Source: Unio delphinus (taxonomy: Eukaryota; Mollusca; Bivalvia; Unionida; Unionidae). From it: 64,000 nucleotides of DNA. The stretch spans positions 15,128,001 through 15,192,000 of the forward strand of contig JAQISU010000179.1 in assembly GCA_029339505.1 (NCBI GenBank), written 5' to 3'. Positions 34,998 to 46,953 of the stretch are shown here, piece after piece (the stretch's first letter is position 1; each line of letters opens with the position of its first letter). The translations under genes were made by a program, and so were the position numbers. A model generated the notes under the pieces. It saw only the letters and a program-made list of their open reading frames with translations. It was not told the DNA's origin and made no database searches.

Positions 34998-35735
34998 CTA
35001 GAATTAAAAATAAAGATGGATTGAAGAGCTTTCCAATTCAAAATGAAAACAGCATTGCCACCATATCCACTTAAGCTTCAAAATCCGATTGCATCTATCC
35101 CTCGTTTCCTTTCACATCACATGTGGTGTGTGGAACCATATGTCTTATAAGTGTCTTCATACACCTGATGTCTTACATGAGCACATGGTTTGATGGACTC
35201 TACTTAATTGACTTGCAAAATCTTTAACCCAAAATCTAATTCTTGGTGTCGTTGCCTGTACCGTCAATGCTGCCGGACAGTTAAAATAGATGTCACACGG
35301 TGTTTATGTAAGCTAGTAAAACATATGCATATCGGTCATGTTGAATATAATGATTTATTTTGTCAAAGTTAAATATATGTTACCAACCAGTGGATACATT
35401 TGTTTGAGCAAGTTAAGATTTATGTCGCATGCTTAGGACGTATTAGCAATACGAAGGAAACATTTGATTTGTATACTAATTCATGGAAATGTAAAGTTGT
35501 GGCAAACATAACTTTGTGTTGCAATTTGCTGAATACGACGATGACAGGTGAAGGAGCAGAATTTATAACCTCACTCCAAGACAGAGGCCTAAGGGATAAA
35601 AATGCAAAACCCGTTATAAGACGAAAAGTGCTATCAATGGATTCTGCAGGAGATTGCTTGATGATAAATGTACCAGGTAGAGTTAATATTTAATACAAGT
35701 AATACTATCAAACAGGTTAAAAAATTTTAAGAATC

Positions 35736-35808
35736 GCTCCGATGGCCTAGTGGTTAGAGCGTCCGCCGCGGATACGGGAGATCGTGGGTTCGATCCCCAG
35801 CCGAGTCA
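35736..35808 (+). mobile_element. tRNA-like head of SINE family 1
   Basis: It has the A box TGGCCTAGTGGTTAGAGCG and the B box GGGTTCGATCCCC, ending CCGAGTCA, followed by CCAAAAAGACTTACAAAATT. The rest of the SINE is missing and LINE sequence starts soon after. It is a tRNA-derived head, not a functional tRNA gene, because the acceptor stem pairs poorly. Confidence 0.75.
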
Positions 35809-35844
35809 CACCAAAAAGACTTACAAAATTGGTACTAGCAGCTG

Positions 35845-37590
35845 CCATCTATATATGGATATACACCTGCACGACCTCCTCTGTCAGTGCCGGCATGACG
35901 GTGCACTACTTCGGGACATAAGAGACGCCAACATCGTAACCCTATCAAAAACCAAAGGCGACATCAGTGGCTGCAAAAACTACAGAGGCATATATCCTTT
36001 ATCAGCATCGTGGGTAAAGTCTTTGCACGTGTCATCTTGAACAGACTGCAGATGCTTGCTGACAGACTGTATCCGGAGTCACAGTGCGGGTTTTGCGCAG
36101 AGGTTCACAATCGACATGATCTTCTCCGTTAGGCAACTGCAGAAGCAATGCAGAGATATACACAAACACCTCTTCCTGTGCTTTATTGACCTCAGAAAGG
36201 CGTTTGATCTGGTCAGCGAGATTGACTATTCACAATCCTGACGAGGATTGTATGTCCTCCAAAGCTGCTAAGCATGATCCAGTTCTTCCAGGATGACGTG
36301 AAAGGCACAGTGCAGTACAATGGCTCAATGTCCGACCCCTTTAACATACTCAGCGGAGCGAAACGGGGTTGCGTCCTAGTCCCCACCATTTTCGGCACCT
36401 TCTTCGCTGACCTGCTCAAACATGCCATTGGGACTTCCACAGAAGAGATGTACCAGCACAAGCGATGAGACAGCAAACTATTCAACTTGGTACGACTAAA
36501 ATCAAAGACTAAAGTGCGTGAAGCATCCATCAGGGACATGCTCCTTGCAGACGATGCTACCCTAGCCACTCACACAGAAGCCGAATTGTAGTACCTGATG
36601 GACTGCTTTGCTAATACATGTGGTGAGTTTGGGCTGACCATGAGCCTAATGAAAACAAACGTGATGGCTGAGAACGCGGACCCCATAAGCATCATCATCA
36701 ACAACTAAGAACATGATGTAGTCAGTTCACGTACCTCGGCTCTATGATCACCAAACACCTATCGTTTAATGCTGAGCTCAAGAAGCGGATTGGAGATGCA
36801 TCAACAACTCTCTCCCGGTTGTCGCAGAGTGTGTGGAACGACAGCAAGCTGACCCTGAATACTAAGATGTACAGGTACCGTGCCTGCCTGCTAAGCAATA
36901 ATCTGCACTCCTCACAAGAGAAAAGACTGAGCGCCTTTTACATGCGATGTCTCCAACGCATAGTCGTTATAACTTGGAGTGATCGATTAACAAACTACGA
37001 GGTGCCTGAACGTGCCAAGTTTTCCAGCATGGTCACAGTCCTCCGCCAACATCACATTAGATGGCTGGGTCATGTACATCGGATGGATGACGAACGGATC
37101 CCCAAATACCGTCTTGATTCGGAACTTGCCTCTGGCAAAAGGTCGATCGGATGGCCACATATCTGCTTCAAGGATGTCTGCAAATGCGACATGAAACGCC
37201 CTTGTCATCGATGTCAATACCTGAGAAGAGCTTGTTCTATACAGACCCAGCTGGCGACACGCTCTGATCACTCGTTTAAATGTCAGCGAAGACAAGCTAC
37301 GCTTGCTACCTGATGAAAAGCGATATTGGAGAAAAAAAGAAGCAGCTCCAATACATTCCACATTCCACACTCAACTTTCAAGTGCAGCAAAGACTGCAAC
37401 TCCCGTGTAAGGCTACATATCCACTACAGACACTGCACAACCACCAACCGGGACATCTCTCCTGGGCGCTCTTCCATCGTCTGTCGAGACTAATGGATTC
37501 CAACAGCAAGATCATACTCTTTAATGATTGGCTGAGATCATGGGAAAACAATGTTAACCCCTCCTTATGGGATTTTTGTTTTGAATAAAG
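35845..37590 (+). pseudogene. LINE (non-LTR retrotransposon) reverse transcriptase and C-terminus, decayed
   Basis: Successive frames carry GCKNYRGI (RT block 1), LCFIDLRKAFDLV (catalytic Asp block), GAKRGCVLVPTIF (block 4) and MLLADDATLATHTEAEL (the xxDD block, here ADD). Then come KKRIGDASTTLSRL and RWLGHVHRMDDERIPKY. A final Cys/His stretch, FKCSKDCNSRVRLHIHYRHC, lies at about 37377-37437. Many frameshifts and stops are present. The 5' half (endonuclease) is missing. The clade is not resolved. It lies antisense to the host gene in intron 2. Confidence 0.85.
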
Positions 37591-37960
37591 ATTGTTGGAG
37601 GCCGTTTTTGAACTCGACTCGCGAAGGGAAGTTGAGGAAAAATTATATTTTCGGTCATATGCATATGTTACCCCACATGGGTTTGTTATGTCATGTATAA
37701 CAATTTCGTAATGAGAAAAATGGCAGAAAACTACAAGACAAGAACAACAATTGGAAATAAAACTAAAGGTATTGCTTATTTAATGGTGGAGGGGGGAGCG
37801 TTAGATCTGTAACATAGATAAAGAATCCACCGTATATACAAACGTGGTTTAAATGTTAACTTACAGAAATAAATAAAATCACCTATGTTACCAGAAGAAA
37901 TTGGACAAAAATGGGTCTCCTAACCGACAGAACTTTATCCAACCACATCATCTTTACGCA

Positions 37961-38042
<82 letters not shown>

Positions 38043-38337
38043 AATGCAAAATTTGCTTATGTCTTCTGTACAGTCTTTTGTTGCAGTCAAATACTGCAAA
38101 TATCCTGTCATAAATGCATCGCAGTAAATGTTGTAATTTCTGCATCCAGTAATCCAATTTCACATGAAAATTGCAACAATGTAATGTTTAGTTCTAAAGT
38201 GAAATTTTAGGGTAAACATGTACTCTAGGCCTACTTTTTTTAATACTTTAACTTTGTTTGAGGCTATATTTTATGCACAACAAATGAAAGGTGCACCATC
38301 TGTAATTATTCGTTCTTTGTACTATCGAAATCTAGTA

Positions 38338-38386
<49 letters not shown>

Positions 38387-38547
38387 GCACACGAAAGCAA
38401 ACAGTGTAGATCTGCAATTGTGTGATGCCCCCATGTCAAGATAAAAGTTTTTTCTTCTACTGACGATTATAGACAAGCAGTGCATTTGACAACATACCTG
38501 CTCTATGGTGTGTCCATTAACACAGTGAAGTATAATAATATATTCAC
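37591..38547. repeat. Intron 2 with (AT)n and (TG)n microsatellites
   Basis: There is an uninterrupted (AT)n at about 37962-38040 and a (TG)n at about 38339-38381. Nothing else was recognised, and ORFs crossing these tracts are artefacts. The host-gene exon 2 begins at its right edge. Confidence 0.8.
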
Positions 38548-38708
38548 CTGGTCGAAGGGTAACCTGACGAACTGAGAATTCTTTAATACTGTGACGAAGG
38601 AGAATCATCACATACAGTTGTCCATTTCCATGGTAGCTCACTGACAACGTTTCATCCACGTCAAATCTTAGAAACTTTGGAGCCGCGAGAAGGTAGTATT
38701 CATTTGCC
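38548..38708 (-). CDS. Thioester/C3/A2M-family protein, exon 2 (MG1 start)
   Basis: The 161-bp exon has acceptor ttttcag/GGCAAATG and donor CGACCAG/gtgaat. It encodes ANEYYLLAAPKFLRFDVDET, then LSVSYHGNGQLYVMILL and EFSVRQVTLRPG. This is the classic start of the mature chain in the family, a Y(L/I)..AP..LR....(E/D)T pattern followed by beta strands of MG1. It enters in phase 2 from the signal-peptide exon and leaves in phase 1. A second possible donor, GAGCAG/gtatgt at 38496, gives a phase that does not fit exon 3, so I chose the first. Confidence 0.85.
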
Positions 38709-40375
<1,667 letters not shown>

Positions 40376-40670
40376 CAATGAGAACTTACTTAATTTTTCT
40401 ACAACCGTCCAAACTCCACCAGCCAATGAGAACTTACTTAATTCTTCTACAACCGTCCAAACTCCACCTGCCAATGAGAACTTACTTAATTCTTCTACAA
40501 CCGTCCAAACTCCACCAGCCAATGAGAACTTACTTAATTCTTCTACAACCGTACAAACTCCACCAACCATTGAGAACATACTTAATTCTTCTACAACCGT
40601 CCAAACTCCACCAACCAATGAGAACATACTTAATTCTTCTACAACCGTCTAAACTCCACCAGCCAATGAG
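40376..40670. repeat. 48-bp minisatellite, about 6 copies
   Basis: The unit is CAATGAGAACTTACTTAATT, then CTTCTACAACCGTCCAAACT, then CCACCAGC. As 48 is a multiple of 3, long ORFs run through it on both strands (40378-40677 plus, 40334-40627 minus) with 16-residue repeats. They are artefacts. Confidence 0.92.
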
Positions 40671-40808
40671 AAATTAACCCAAAGTCGTCCTTATGTGTGA
40701 TTATTAAGATTATCATTAATAATTGTCAACTCATACGTAAGCATCTATTAATAGATTCTTTGTAAGTTTACGCTCTTAGTATTTTTAATACAGACTCTAG
40801 TCACCTGG

Positions 40809-41039
40809 AGCAGCTAAGAGGGTGGACAGTCCGAAACTATTTCAAGCAAACCGAAACTATTTCAAACAAAGTCTTAAAGGATTTCAAGCAAGGAGGGTGA
40901 ACAGACCGAAACTATTTCAAGCAAACCGAAACTACTTCAAGCAAACCGAAACCAATTCAGGCAGACAAAAAAATAAAAGAAATGGTTTCAGTTTGTCACA
41001 CTACAGACCCGGCGCTGATGGCGCTGCGGAGACGAATTG
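40809..41039 (+). repeat. Polinton B left terminal repeat (expanded)
   Basis: This is the same series as 21332-21488, but longer because the CCGAAACTATTTCAAGC part is duplicated around a short unrelated stretch (40855-40900). It ends with CCCGGCGCTGATGGCGCTGC and GAATTG. Confidence 0.88.
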
Positions 41040-41063
41040 AAAATCCTTGAAATTGCTAGCAAT

Positions 41064-42484
41064 TTAAAATTTCACAATGAGACTAATTTGTAAAACCTTA
41101 CCTCGTAAATCAATTAAATTATTAGACTAGTCAGTGAGTTTAAAATTAATTCTCGTTAACTAATCATTATGACATCGCATATAGACTGGATTAATTGGAT
41201 CCTCAATGATGAGAAACCCTGGAGGAACCGTTGGTACAAATGAATATAAAATATATCCCTGTTGGGCTTGATTTGATCTTTCGAGGTTTATTTGATAATA
41301 TCCTTCGATGACATCACATACTAAATTCAATGCGATCACCGAGGATATATTGACGTTTTGAGGAGCGATATGCCTACCAACGTCGTCTGAGTCATTATTA
41401 TATTTGAGGATGGTTGCCTGTGGTTTTGTTATTTTTTTCCATACGTTGTGAATCTTTTTGAAACCATCATCTATGGCATCATTGAGAGATTGTGTCATCT
41501 CTGAGACATTATAGCCTGGAAACTTAAACGTGGGAATATTCTCTACGCGTATATTATATGTCTTTGCAAACTCTGTTTTCGTTTGGGAGTGATCATAATC
41601 TAATATAAGTTGAATAGTTCGCAAATTACATTATTCTATGTCGACGATAATTTTGTTACATATCTCCATGTACTTGATGATATTGTTTCGGTTGGGAGGA
41701 ATTGTTTTAATTTCCGTTATAAGTTTATTTCTAATTTGCTCAAAATCGTTATTCATCGCTCTAAACTGTTTGGTAATTTCTGATTCGTTTATTGTAAAAT
41801 ATCCTGTATTATTAGCTTCTGATATTGCTCTTAAGAGATAAAAAATATTATCTAGCGGTAACATATATGTTAATTTAGGATTAGGGGGTAGTATCTGAGA
41901 TAATAGGGGGAGAAGGAAAATGGGTGATAGCGCTATATTATAACAGTGATAATCCTCCTTCGTTGAAATATAATCAGATTTGTTCGGTTCAGGTGGTAAA
42001 TTAACGGTTTCTTGTCGAGGTGGGTTTTCAGGCCATCCTAACACGGTTCTTATAGAACTCTGATAGATATCTACGACATATCCGGGTGAGTTTATCTCAA
42101 TCTTGGATGATAACGTCGGCTCGTGAACTGTTAATGCGATTTTCTATTCTTTTACTGTAATGGATTTTATTCTGCGTTGTAATTCGTTATTAATATGTCC
42201 AATTTGGTATGACCCAGATGGTAGCGAAACAACGTTCCAGTCTGGAGTACCATCTGGTTATTCTTACTCGCAAACACCAGGGAATTATTCGGTTCCTGAC
42301 CACCGAAAGGTGCTGATCTAATGTTAGGCCAACTATGGTATACTCTTAATTTTGTTAACGCTATTTCTTTTACTGGAATCGCAGAATGGAAATTCACACT
42401 AAATTCAGGATTGGTTGATGTTATTGATATCACCGAAGTTGTATTTTCTACTATTCGTTGAAGTAGTTCTTGCGATGTTGCCAT
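41064..42484 (-). pseudogene. Penton-like minor capsid protein, Polinton B, with a long internal insert
   Basis: From the ATG at 42484 the product (MATSQELLQRIVEN) has a jelly-roll start (NPEFSVNFHSAIPVKEIALT). A frameshift near 42255 leads to VSLPSGSYQIGHINNELQ, a typical penton strand. Next is SSIRTVLGWPENPPRQ. The usual next strand, VNISSVIALNLVCDVIEGYY, comes only about 150-200 codons later. The segment between, about 41350-42000, is unlike other pentons I know and is helical in part. A stop lies at 41160, and the frame continues to 41064 as in copy A. The family is secure; the insert is odd. Confidence 0.75.
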
Positions 42485-42959
42485 TGTTGTTATATTCGTG
42501 TTGTCGCTCTAATTTTGACATCGCGGAATCATAAACACGTACCATCGCTGAGAACTCACTATCTGATATTAATGTGTCATCGAGTGACGACGATATCATC
42601 GATGATCATTGCGAGTATGCAGTTGATACAACATGGAATTTAACTACGTAATCCTGCAGTGTTGTTGTCTACATTATGATATTTTTTTTGTTATAATCGA
42701 AATAATTCCCGCGATTGTTGTCTCCCCTGATATACAAATTGGAACAGCTATCGGGGTAACCATTGTCACCGAGGATAGTATTATACCAGCTCCGGTGATT
42801 ACACCTGATATCGAGTACACAGTAACATCAACTGCGGTGATTCTTCGTCAGTATTTTTTTTATTTTTACTTGATACTCCTCAGTGAGTGTTTTGAGTTTA
42901 GTTTGAAATTCTCTGACCTGATCATAGCGATATTGCTGTGACATTGCCAATGATGACAT
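42405..42959 (-). pseudogene. Conserved Polinton membrane protein, copy B
   Basis: The start is ATG 42959 (MSSLAMSQQY), with a helical N-terminus. A frame change near 42850 leads to a hydrophobic middle homologous to copy A's two-segment membrane part. The end, SSSLDDTLISDSEFSAMVRV, runs to a stop at 42405 and overlaps the penton start by about 80 bp. It is the small transmembrane protein usually beside the penton gene; its role in the particle is unknown. Frameshifts make it inactive. Confidence 0.62.
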
Positions 42960-43011
42960 TTTATTTATTGTAATAGATTTCAAATTGCTGGTGTTAAATT
43001 CGCTAGTGAAT

Positions 43012-44037
43012 TCAATTTAGTTGTTTACTTAAATCCGCAACGAATTCCACATACCATGTTACTGAAACCCTAGCCAAATTATTATCAGTGGATATTATTG
43101 TAAATTTTTCAATTGTTCCCTTGTCGATGATCGTTGATCTCATATTGTTGACCCCAGATGAACTCGTTGAAGAAATATTAAATTGCGTCGTTGTCACTAG
43201 TGTTAATCGATAAATATCTTTGACGGTCGCGATGATATTTAGTATGTTATTTTGTGGTGTCCGCGTAAATGATCCGTGTTGAATCGTGTATACTATGTTG
43301 TTGGTTTTCTCATGAGGAATCTTTGTTTTTTCAAGTGTTTCTATCATCCTCGGTAAATCATCTTTGATTACATCGTTGATCTTTTTGATCTCTTTGATGG
43401 ATTGTTTTACATCTATTTCTATGTCGACTTTATCTAATGAGGTTCCAAAGAATTTCTCAATAACATTTTTCCGAAAAGATGAAAATTTCTCAACATGATC
43501 TTCATACATAGATTGTAGTGTTGCTAATTCTAACATAGCTCTTTTATCTCTGTGAGTTTCGGTGTGGTCACCGGTGGATTTCCAAAGAAATCCAACATAG
43601 GTTTGTCAATATCGTCAATTATACTTGTTTGTTATTCAGAAAACCGATTAAAATTTAGTTATTTGGTCGTCATATTCATCGCGTAGTCTTTTTAAACAAT
43701 TCTATCGTTGATGAATAATTATCACCGAGTGTTGCTAATTCATCTGTGAGCGCCGAAACAAGTACACCTAGTTTGAGTTTACCCTGATCGGAAATCAACG
43801 CGATACTGTCTTCTACTGCGTCGCGTCATTTAACTAAAATATCATCAAGGCAACATTACTCGTTTTCAATTTACCCTGACGATCTTGAAATACAACTATT
43901 TCATTGGGATAAACACTTGAGAGATTTAACATCTCAGCTATTTCATCTTCGATTATTTTTTTTACATCACCGGTTGCAGATATTTTCGCGGTGGGTTTTT
44001 TCAGACTTGATAAAGATCTCCCCCAAATATCAATCAT
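43012..44037 (-). pseudogene. Fibre-like structural protein of unknown family, Polinton B
   Basis: The probable start is ATG 44037 (MIDIWGRSLSSLKKPTAKIS). The first open stretch includes DVKKIIEDEIAEMLN and EIVVFQDRQGKLKTS. Several frame breaks at 43600-43830 precede the long open 43012-43536 frame, with a helical middle (IKKINDVIKDDLPRMIETL) and a beta-rich C-terminus ending VTWYVEFVADLSKQLN. The overall layout, a short N-terminal part, then coiled coil, then beta head, resembles trimeric fibres. That reading is inference. It lies between protease and membrane-protein genes. Confidence 0.5.
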
Positions 44038-44089
44038 GTTATTATATACACTTTCTCTATAAAAAGCGATTACTCGTATATTCGTGTAC

Positions 44090-44389
44090 GGTTTTTTGTG
44101 GTGGTTTACCCGATGATGAAATAGCGTTGAGGACATTCAATACTTCTATGCCGCATATTGGTGGGTCATTCATTTTCTGTGCTGGTTACGTAGAATACCA
44201 GATAGGAGTTTTTAAGTGGTTTATATTACGCGTAAATTCTTTAGGCGGCGCTAACCCATATGAATCGAAATAAACAAATGCACGCGGATCAATCGCGTAT
44301 GCAACCCAGTGAGTTCCAGGTCCTCTGCTGTTATCGAGATATAATAATACCGGTTTAAGCGTTGTTTGGTTGTTATTGTAAATAATCAT
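44090..44389 (-). pseudogene. Adenain-like cysteine protease (capsid maturation), Polinton B
   Basis: This is a family C5-type protease. It shows GPGTHWVAYAID with the catalytic His, then VYFDSYGLAPPKEF with the Asp. After an in-frame stop, PAQKMNDPPICGIEVLNVLN supplies the Gln and the nucleophile Cys. In Polintons this enzyme cleaves capsid precursors. The N-terminus is short and the true start unclear. The stop between Asp and Cys inactivates it. It lies directly downstream of the pX-like gene in transcription order. Confidence 0.8.
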
Positions 44390-44442
44390 TCAGAAAGACA
44401 CCTCCAAATTGAGTAATCAAAAATTTTAAATGGGAACTATTG

Positions 44443-44909
44443 TTAGTAAACTGTTCCTTGTCTAAGGCCCTTTCCGCTGTACCATGAATACGGAGTTCCT
44501 GGTAGTCTTAGACTCTTTCCCTTTTTTTTGTATCCCCGCCACTTTTTTGGTTCATATGATCGAGCAATAATATGTACTGCTTTTGCACCAAGAGCTTCAG
44601 CAGCTCCTAACGCGGTGGCTTTACCAGCTGCAATTAATGCTGGAATAGCAGCGAGAAGTGGGAATACAACACCTGATTTTATCATGTTCTTAATCGCAGC
44701 TGTAGAGATAGTGATCTGAAGACCTTTTTATCTTTGATCGCATCATTGAAGTGTTTTATCTGACGAGTTGTCAATGATAGTTTATTCCGACCGCCAGACA
44801 TCGGATTGTGCTTTAGCGATATAGTAGTTCCACATTTTTTAGCTGATTCCGATTGCAATTTTTTAATTTGACCAGGAGTTAACGTAACACTAACATGACT
44901 ATATGACAA
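44443..44909 (-). pseudogene. pX-like virion protein, Polinton B (split by a frameshift)
   Basis: Two overlapping frames form one gene. The upstream frame (44682-44909) has VTLTPGQIKKLQSESAKKCG and LSLTTRQIKHFNDAIKDKK. The downstream frame (44443-44685) has the hydrophobic segment VVFPLLAAIPALIAAGKATA, then a basic tail, YKKKGKSLRLPG. This order (two TPGQ/LT..Q motifs, a hydrophobic stretch and a basic end) is that of a conserved Polinton minor virion protein compared with adenovirus core/minor proteins. The start codon is unclear (TTG at 44909). Confidence 0.68.
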
Positions 44910-44960
44910 TATATTAATAATAGATTCATCTAATTGCTACATTACACGTTTTTGAAAATA

Positions 44961-46330
44961 TTACATATTTTCCACTGGTGCATCAACTACTTTCATTCGT
45001 CCACCAACACCTTCGAGTAGCATTGATTTGTCACTGAGAACTACATCAACTGCTCTGAATTCCGGGATAGTGATAGCACCACATACAACCAGACGGGTTA
45101 CACGAGCTCTGAAGTGTATATCAACTACGGATTGTCTTGTTACGTCAAGATGTTCCAGTGAGAAGTAATAGATAGGATATCGTTTTCTAAAATCAAATTG
45201 TGATATTTGCAGACCAGTATCCACATTATTATCGCGTCCCATAAATGACAACAAACGATGATACACGCGTGCTATTTGCTTGGTTCCGTAATCAAGTTGT
45301 ATATCCTCGGATGGTTCTTGTTGACCGTTTATCTTCAACGAAACTTCATTACACCCAATTTGATCAAATATTATATGGCTGCATGTTTGTGAACCCAATC
45401 GTGCCTTATCCTGTAACAAAATAAATATATCACGCGCAGCTGAAACACCTTGTTTTGATGCCAGGTGCCATGTAAGTGTACCATCAATATTAGAATCCAT
45501 GGTATCTGTGGTCACTGTTAGCCAACTTAGCAATGATTTGCCGCCTGTACTCATAAATGATAGTAATTTTTGCTCTATGGTAACTGATGGAGTCATTACT
45601 GGCATCCACAATGATAGTTTTGATATAATGACTTTACCAACATTAACACCAACACCATGCCAGATTGCATCATTATCACTACACGTTCGCACGAGTCCTA
45701 CTGTATGATTCGCCCCATAGATAACTTTTCTAACATTTCTGCAAAATCCGAAAATATGATGTAGTGGAATCGCGCATGAAAATTGTCTACGCTGTCCATG
45801 CAACACTGATACGCGTGTTGCAAACCCCAAGTTGTAATTAGGATTAACACTTTTTATAATATCAAAGGCAGCAGCTGGTCTTGCTTCGTGTACAAGAGAA
45901 CCAACTGGTTGTGGATCAGATGCGGTATCTTGCGGTGTCCGTAATTTAGTATACGGAATGTGTTCAGGGTGATCAGTGAGATCCTTAGAGAACATCATAG
46001 ACGGACTTGCTGATCTTGTATAATCATCGGAGTATCTTCCTAACCCCACTATTGTCGTGGCAATATCAACCTCACGCTCTATAGAATCGTTATCACTTCC
46101 ATCAATGATGTATCTAGCACTCTGGAATAGCGCCATGATACCATTATTGACAAAAACAACTCGGATATGTTCATCATCGGCATATGGTGTACCAGCTACA
46201 ATATTTGATACGAGTTCTCCTTCTATTTCGATAAACGCTTCAGCGGGTAGAAAGAATATGCTGGTATCATGGACTTGATTCTTGATCGAAGATCCGGTTG
46301 TACTGCATGATAGGAAAAATACTGATAATT
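44961..46330 (-). CDS. Double jelly-roll major capsid protein, Polinton B
   Basis: The frame is open from a stop just above 46330 down to 44961 (over 450 codons). The only internal ATG giving a long ORF is at 46136, but the residues before it (IFFLPAEAFIEIEGELVSNI, then YADDEHIRVVFVNNGIMALF) look like the first strand of the capsid protein. So the true start lies upstream, beyond a frame break at about 46330. Typical features are GLGRYSDDYTRSASPSMMF, IPLHHIFGFCRNVRKVIYGA and SLWMPVMTPS. It is the best preserved large gene of the element. In particles it would form the hexameric capsomers. Confidence 0.82.
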
Positions 46331-46478
46331 AAGTAGAGAATCATTCTTGGACATTGGGCGTCCATATCAAACGCTGAATCAGGAGCCGATTTGAACATAT
46401 TATTATATATTTCTTGATCTAAATCGTGATCTCGCTCGCGATTTCATGCCACTTCCCGATATCATATTTGCAGTAATA

Positions 46479-46895
46479 TTATACTTGACGCTGCTCAGTG
46501 ATGTTATTTGTTTGATCTACTGCGTTATTTTTTATTTTACTAATAGTTGCAGACATAATTTCCGCAGATAGTAGTGGCCCTTGTGATTTTATCACCGGTG
46601 ACTTCGTCATTGGTGGTTTCCTTCGCCTCCGAACTAACGCTACTAGTTTTTCTTTAGCCGCGGAAAATGCCCTCCCTGCAAAATCAGCAACAGCACTAAT
46701 ACCCTTATCACGAATAACATCAATAGTTTTCATTGATAATTGTTTTGCGATTGGTGCTATTTTTGGAACCATTCTTGCAAATATCCCTGCAATGGTATTG
46801 CCGAGACCTTCTCCATAGTACGCTCTATAAACTGGCAATCGTGAGCTTACTACATAGATAATGGTTGGTTTGCTGTGGTTGTAGTGTATGATCAT
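46479..46895 (-). CDS. Small basic virion/core-like protein, Polinton B
   Basis: The 138-codon ORF from the ATG at 46895 has YYGEGLGNTIAGIFARMVPK in its first third, a helical middle (VIRDKGISAVADFAGRAF) and the basic stretch ALVRRRRKPPMTK. A glycine-rich start followed by a helical and then basic part is usual for Polinton minor core/virion proteins compared with adenovirus pVI/pX. It precedes the major capsid gene in transcription order. Open as it stands. The exact family is uncertain. Confidence 0.55.
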   Translation of the reverse strand: MIIHYNHSKPTIIYVVSSRLPVYRAYYGEGLGNTIAGIFARMVPKIAPIAKQLSMKTIDVIRDKGISAVADFAGRAFSAAKEKLVALVRRRRKPPMTKSPVIKSQGPLLSAEIMSATISKIKNNAVDQTNNITEQRQV

Positions 46896-46953
46896 CTTAT
46901 TTATATGCTATTTATCTAATCAGTGATTCATCACCAATAACGAAGTCATCAAA

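Noticed and set aside
35736..35808. Functional tRNA gene
   Set aside because: The linker that follows is shared with the SINE copies at 59161 and 4955, and the acceptor stem pairs poorly. It is a SINE head.
38496..38502. Alternative donor GAGCAG/gtatgt for exon 2
   Set aside because: It leaves exon 2 in phase 0, which puts exon 3 in a frame with an early stop. The donor at 38547 gives the right phase.
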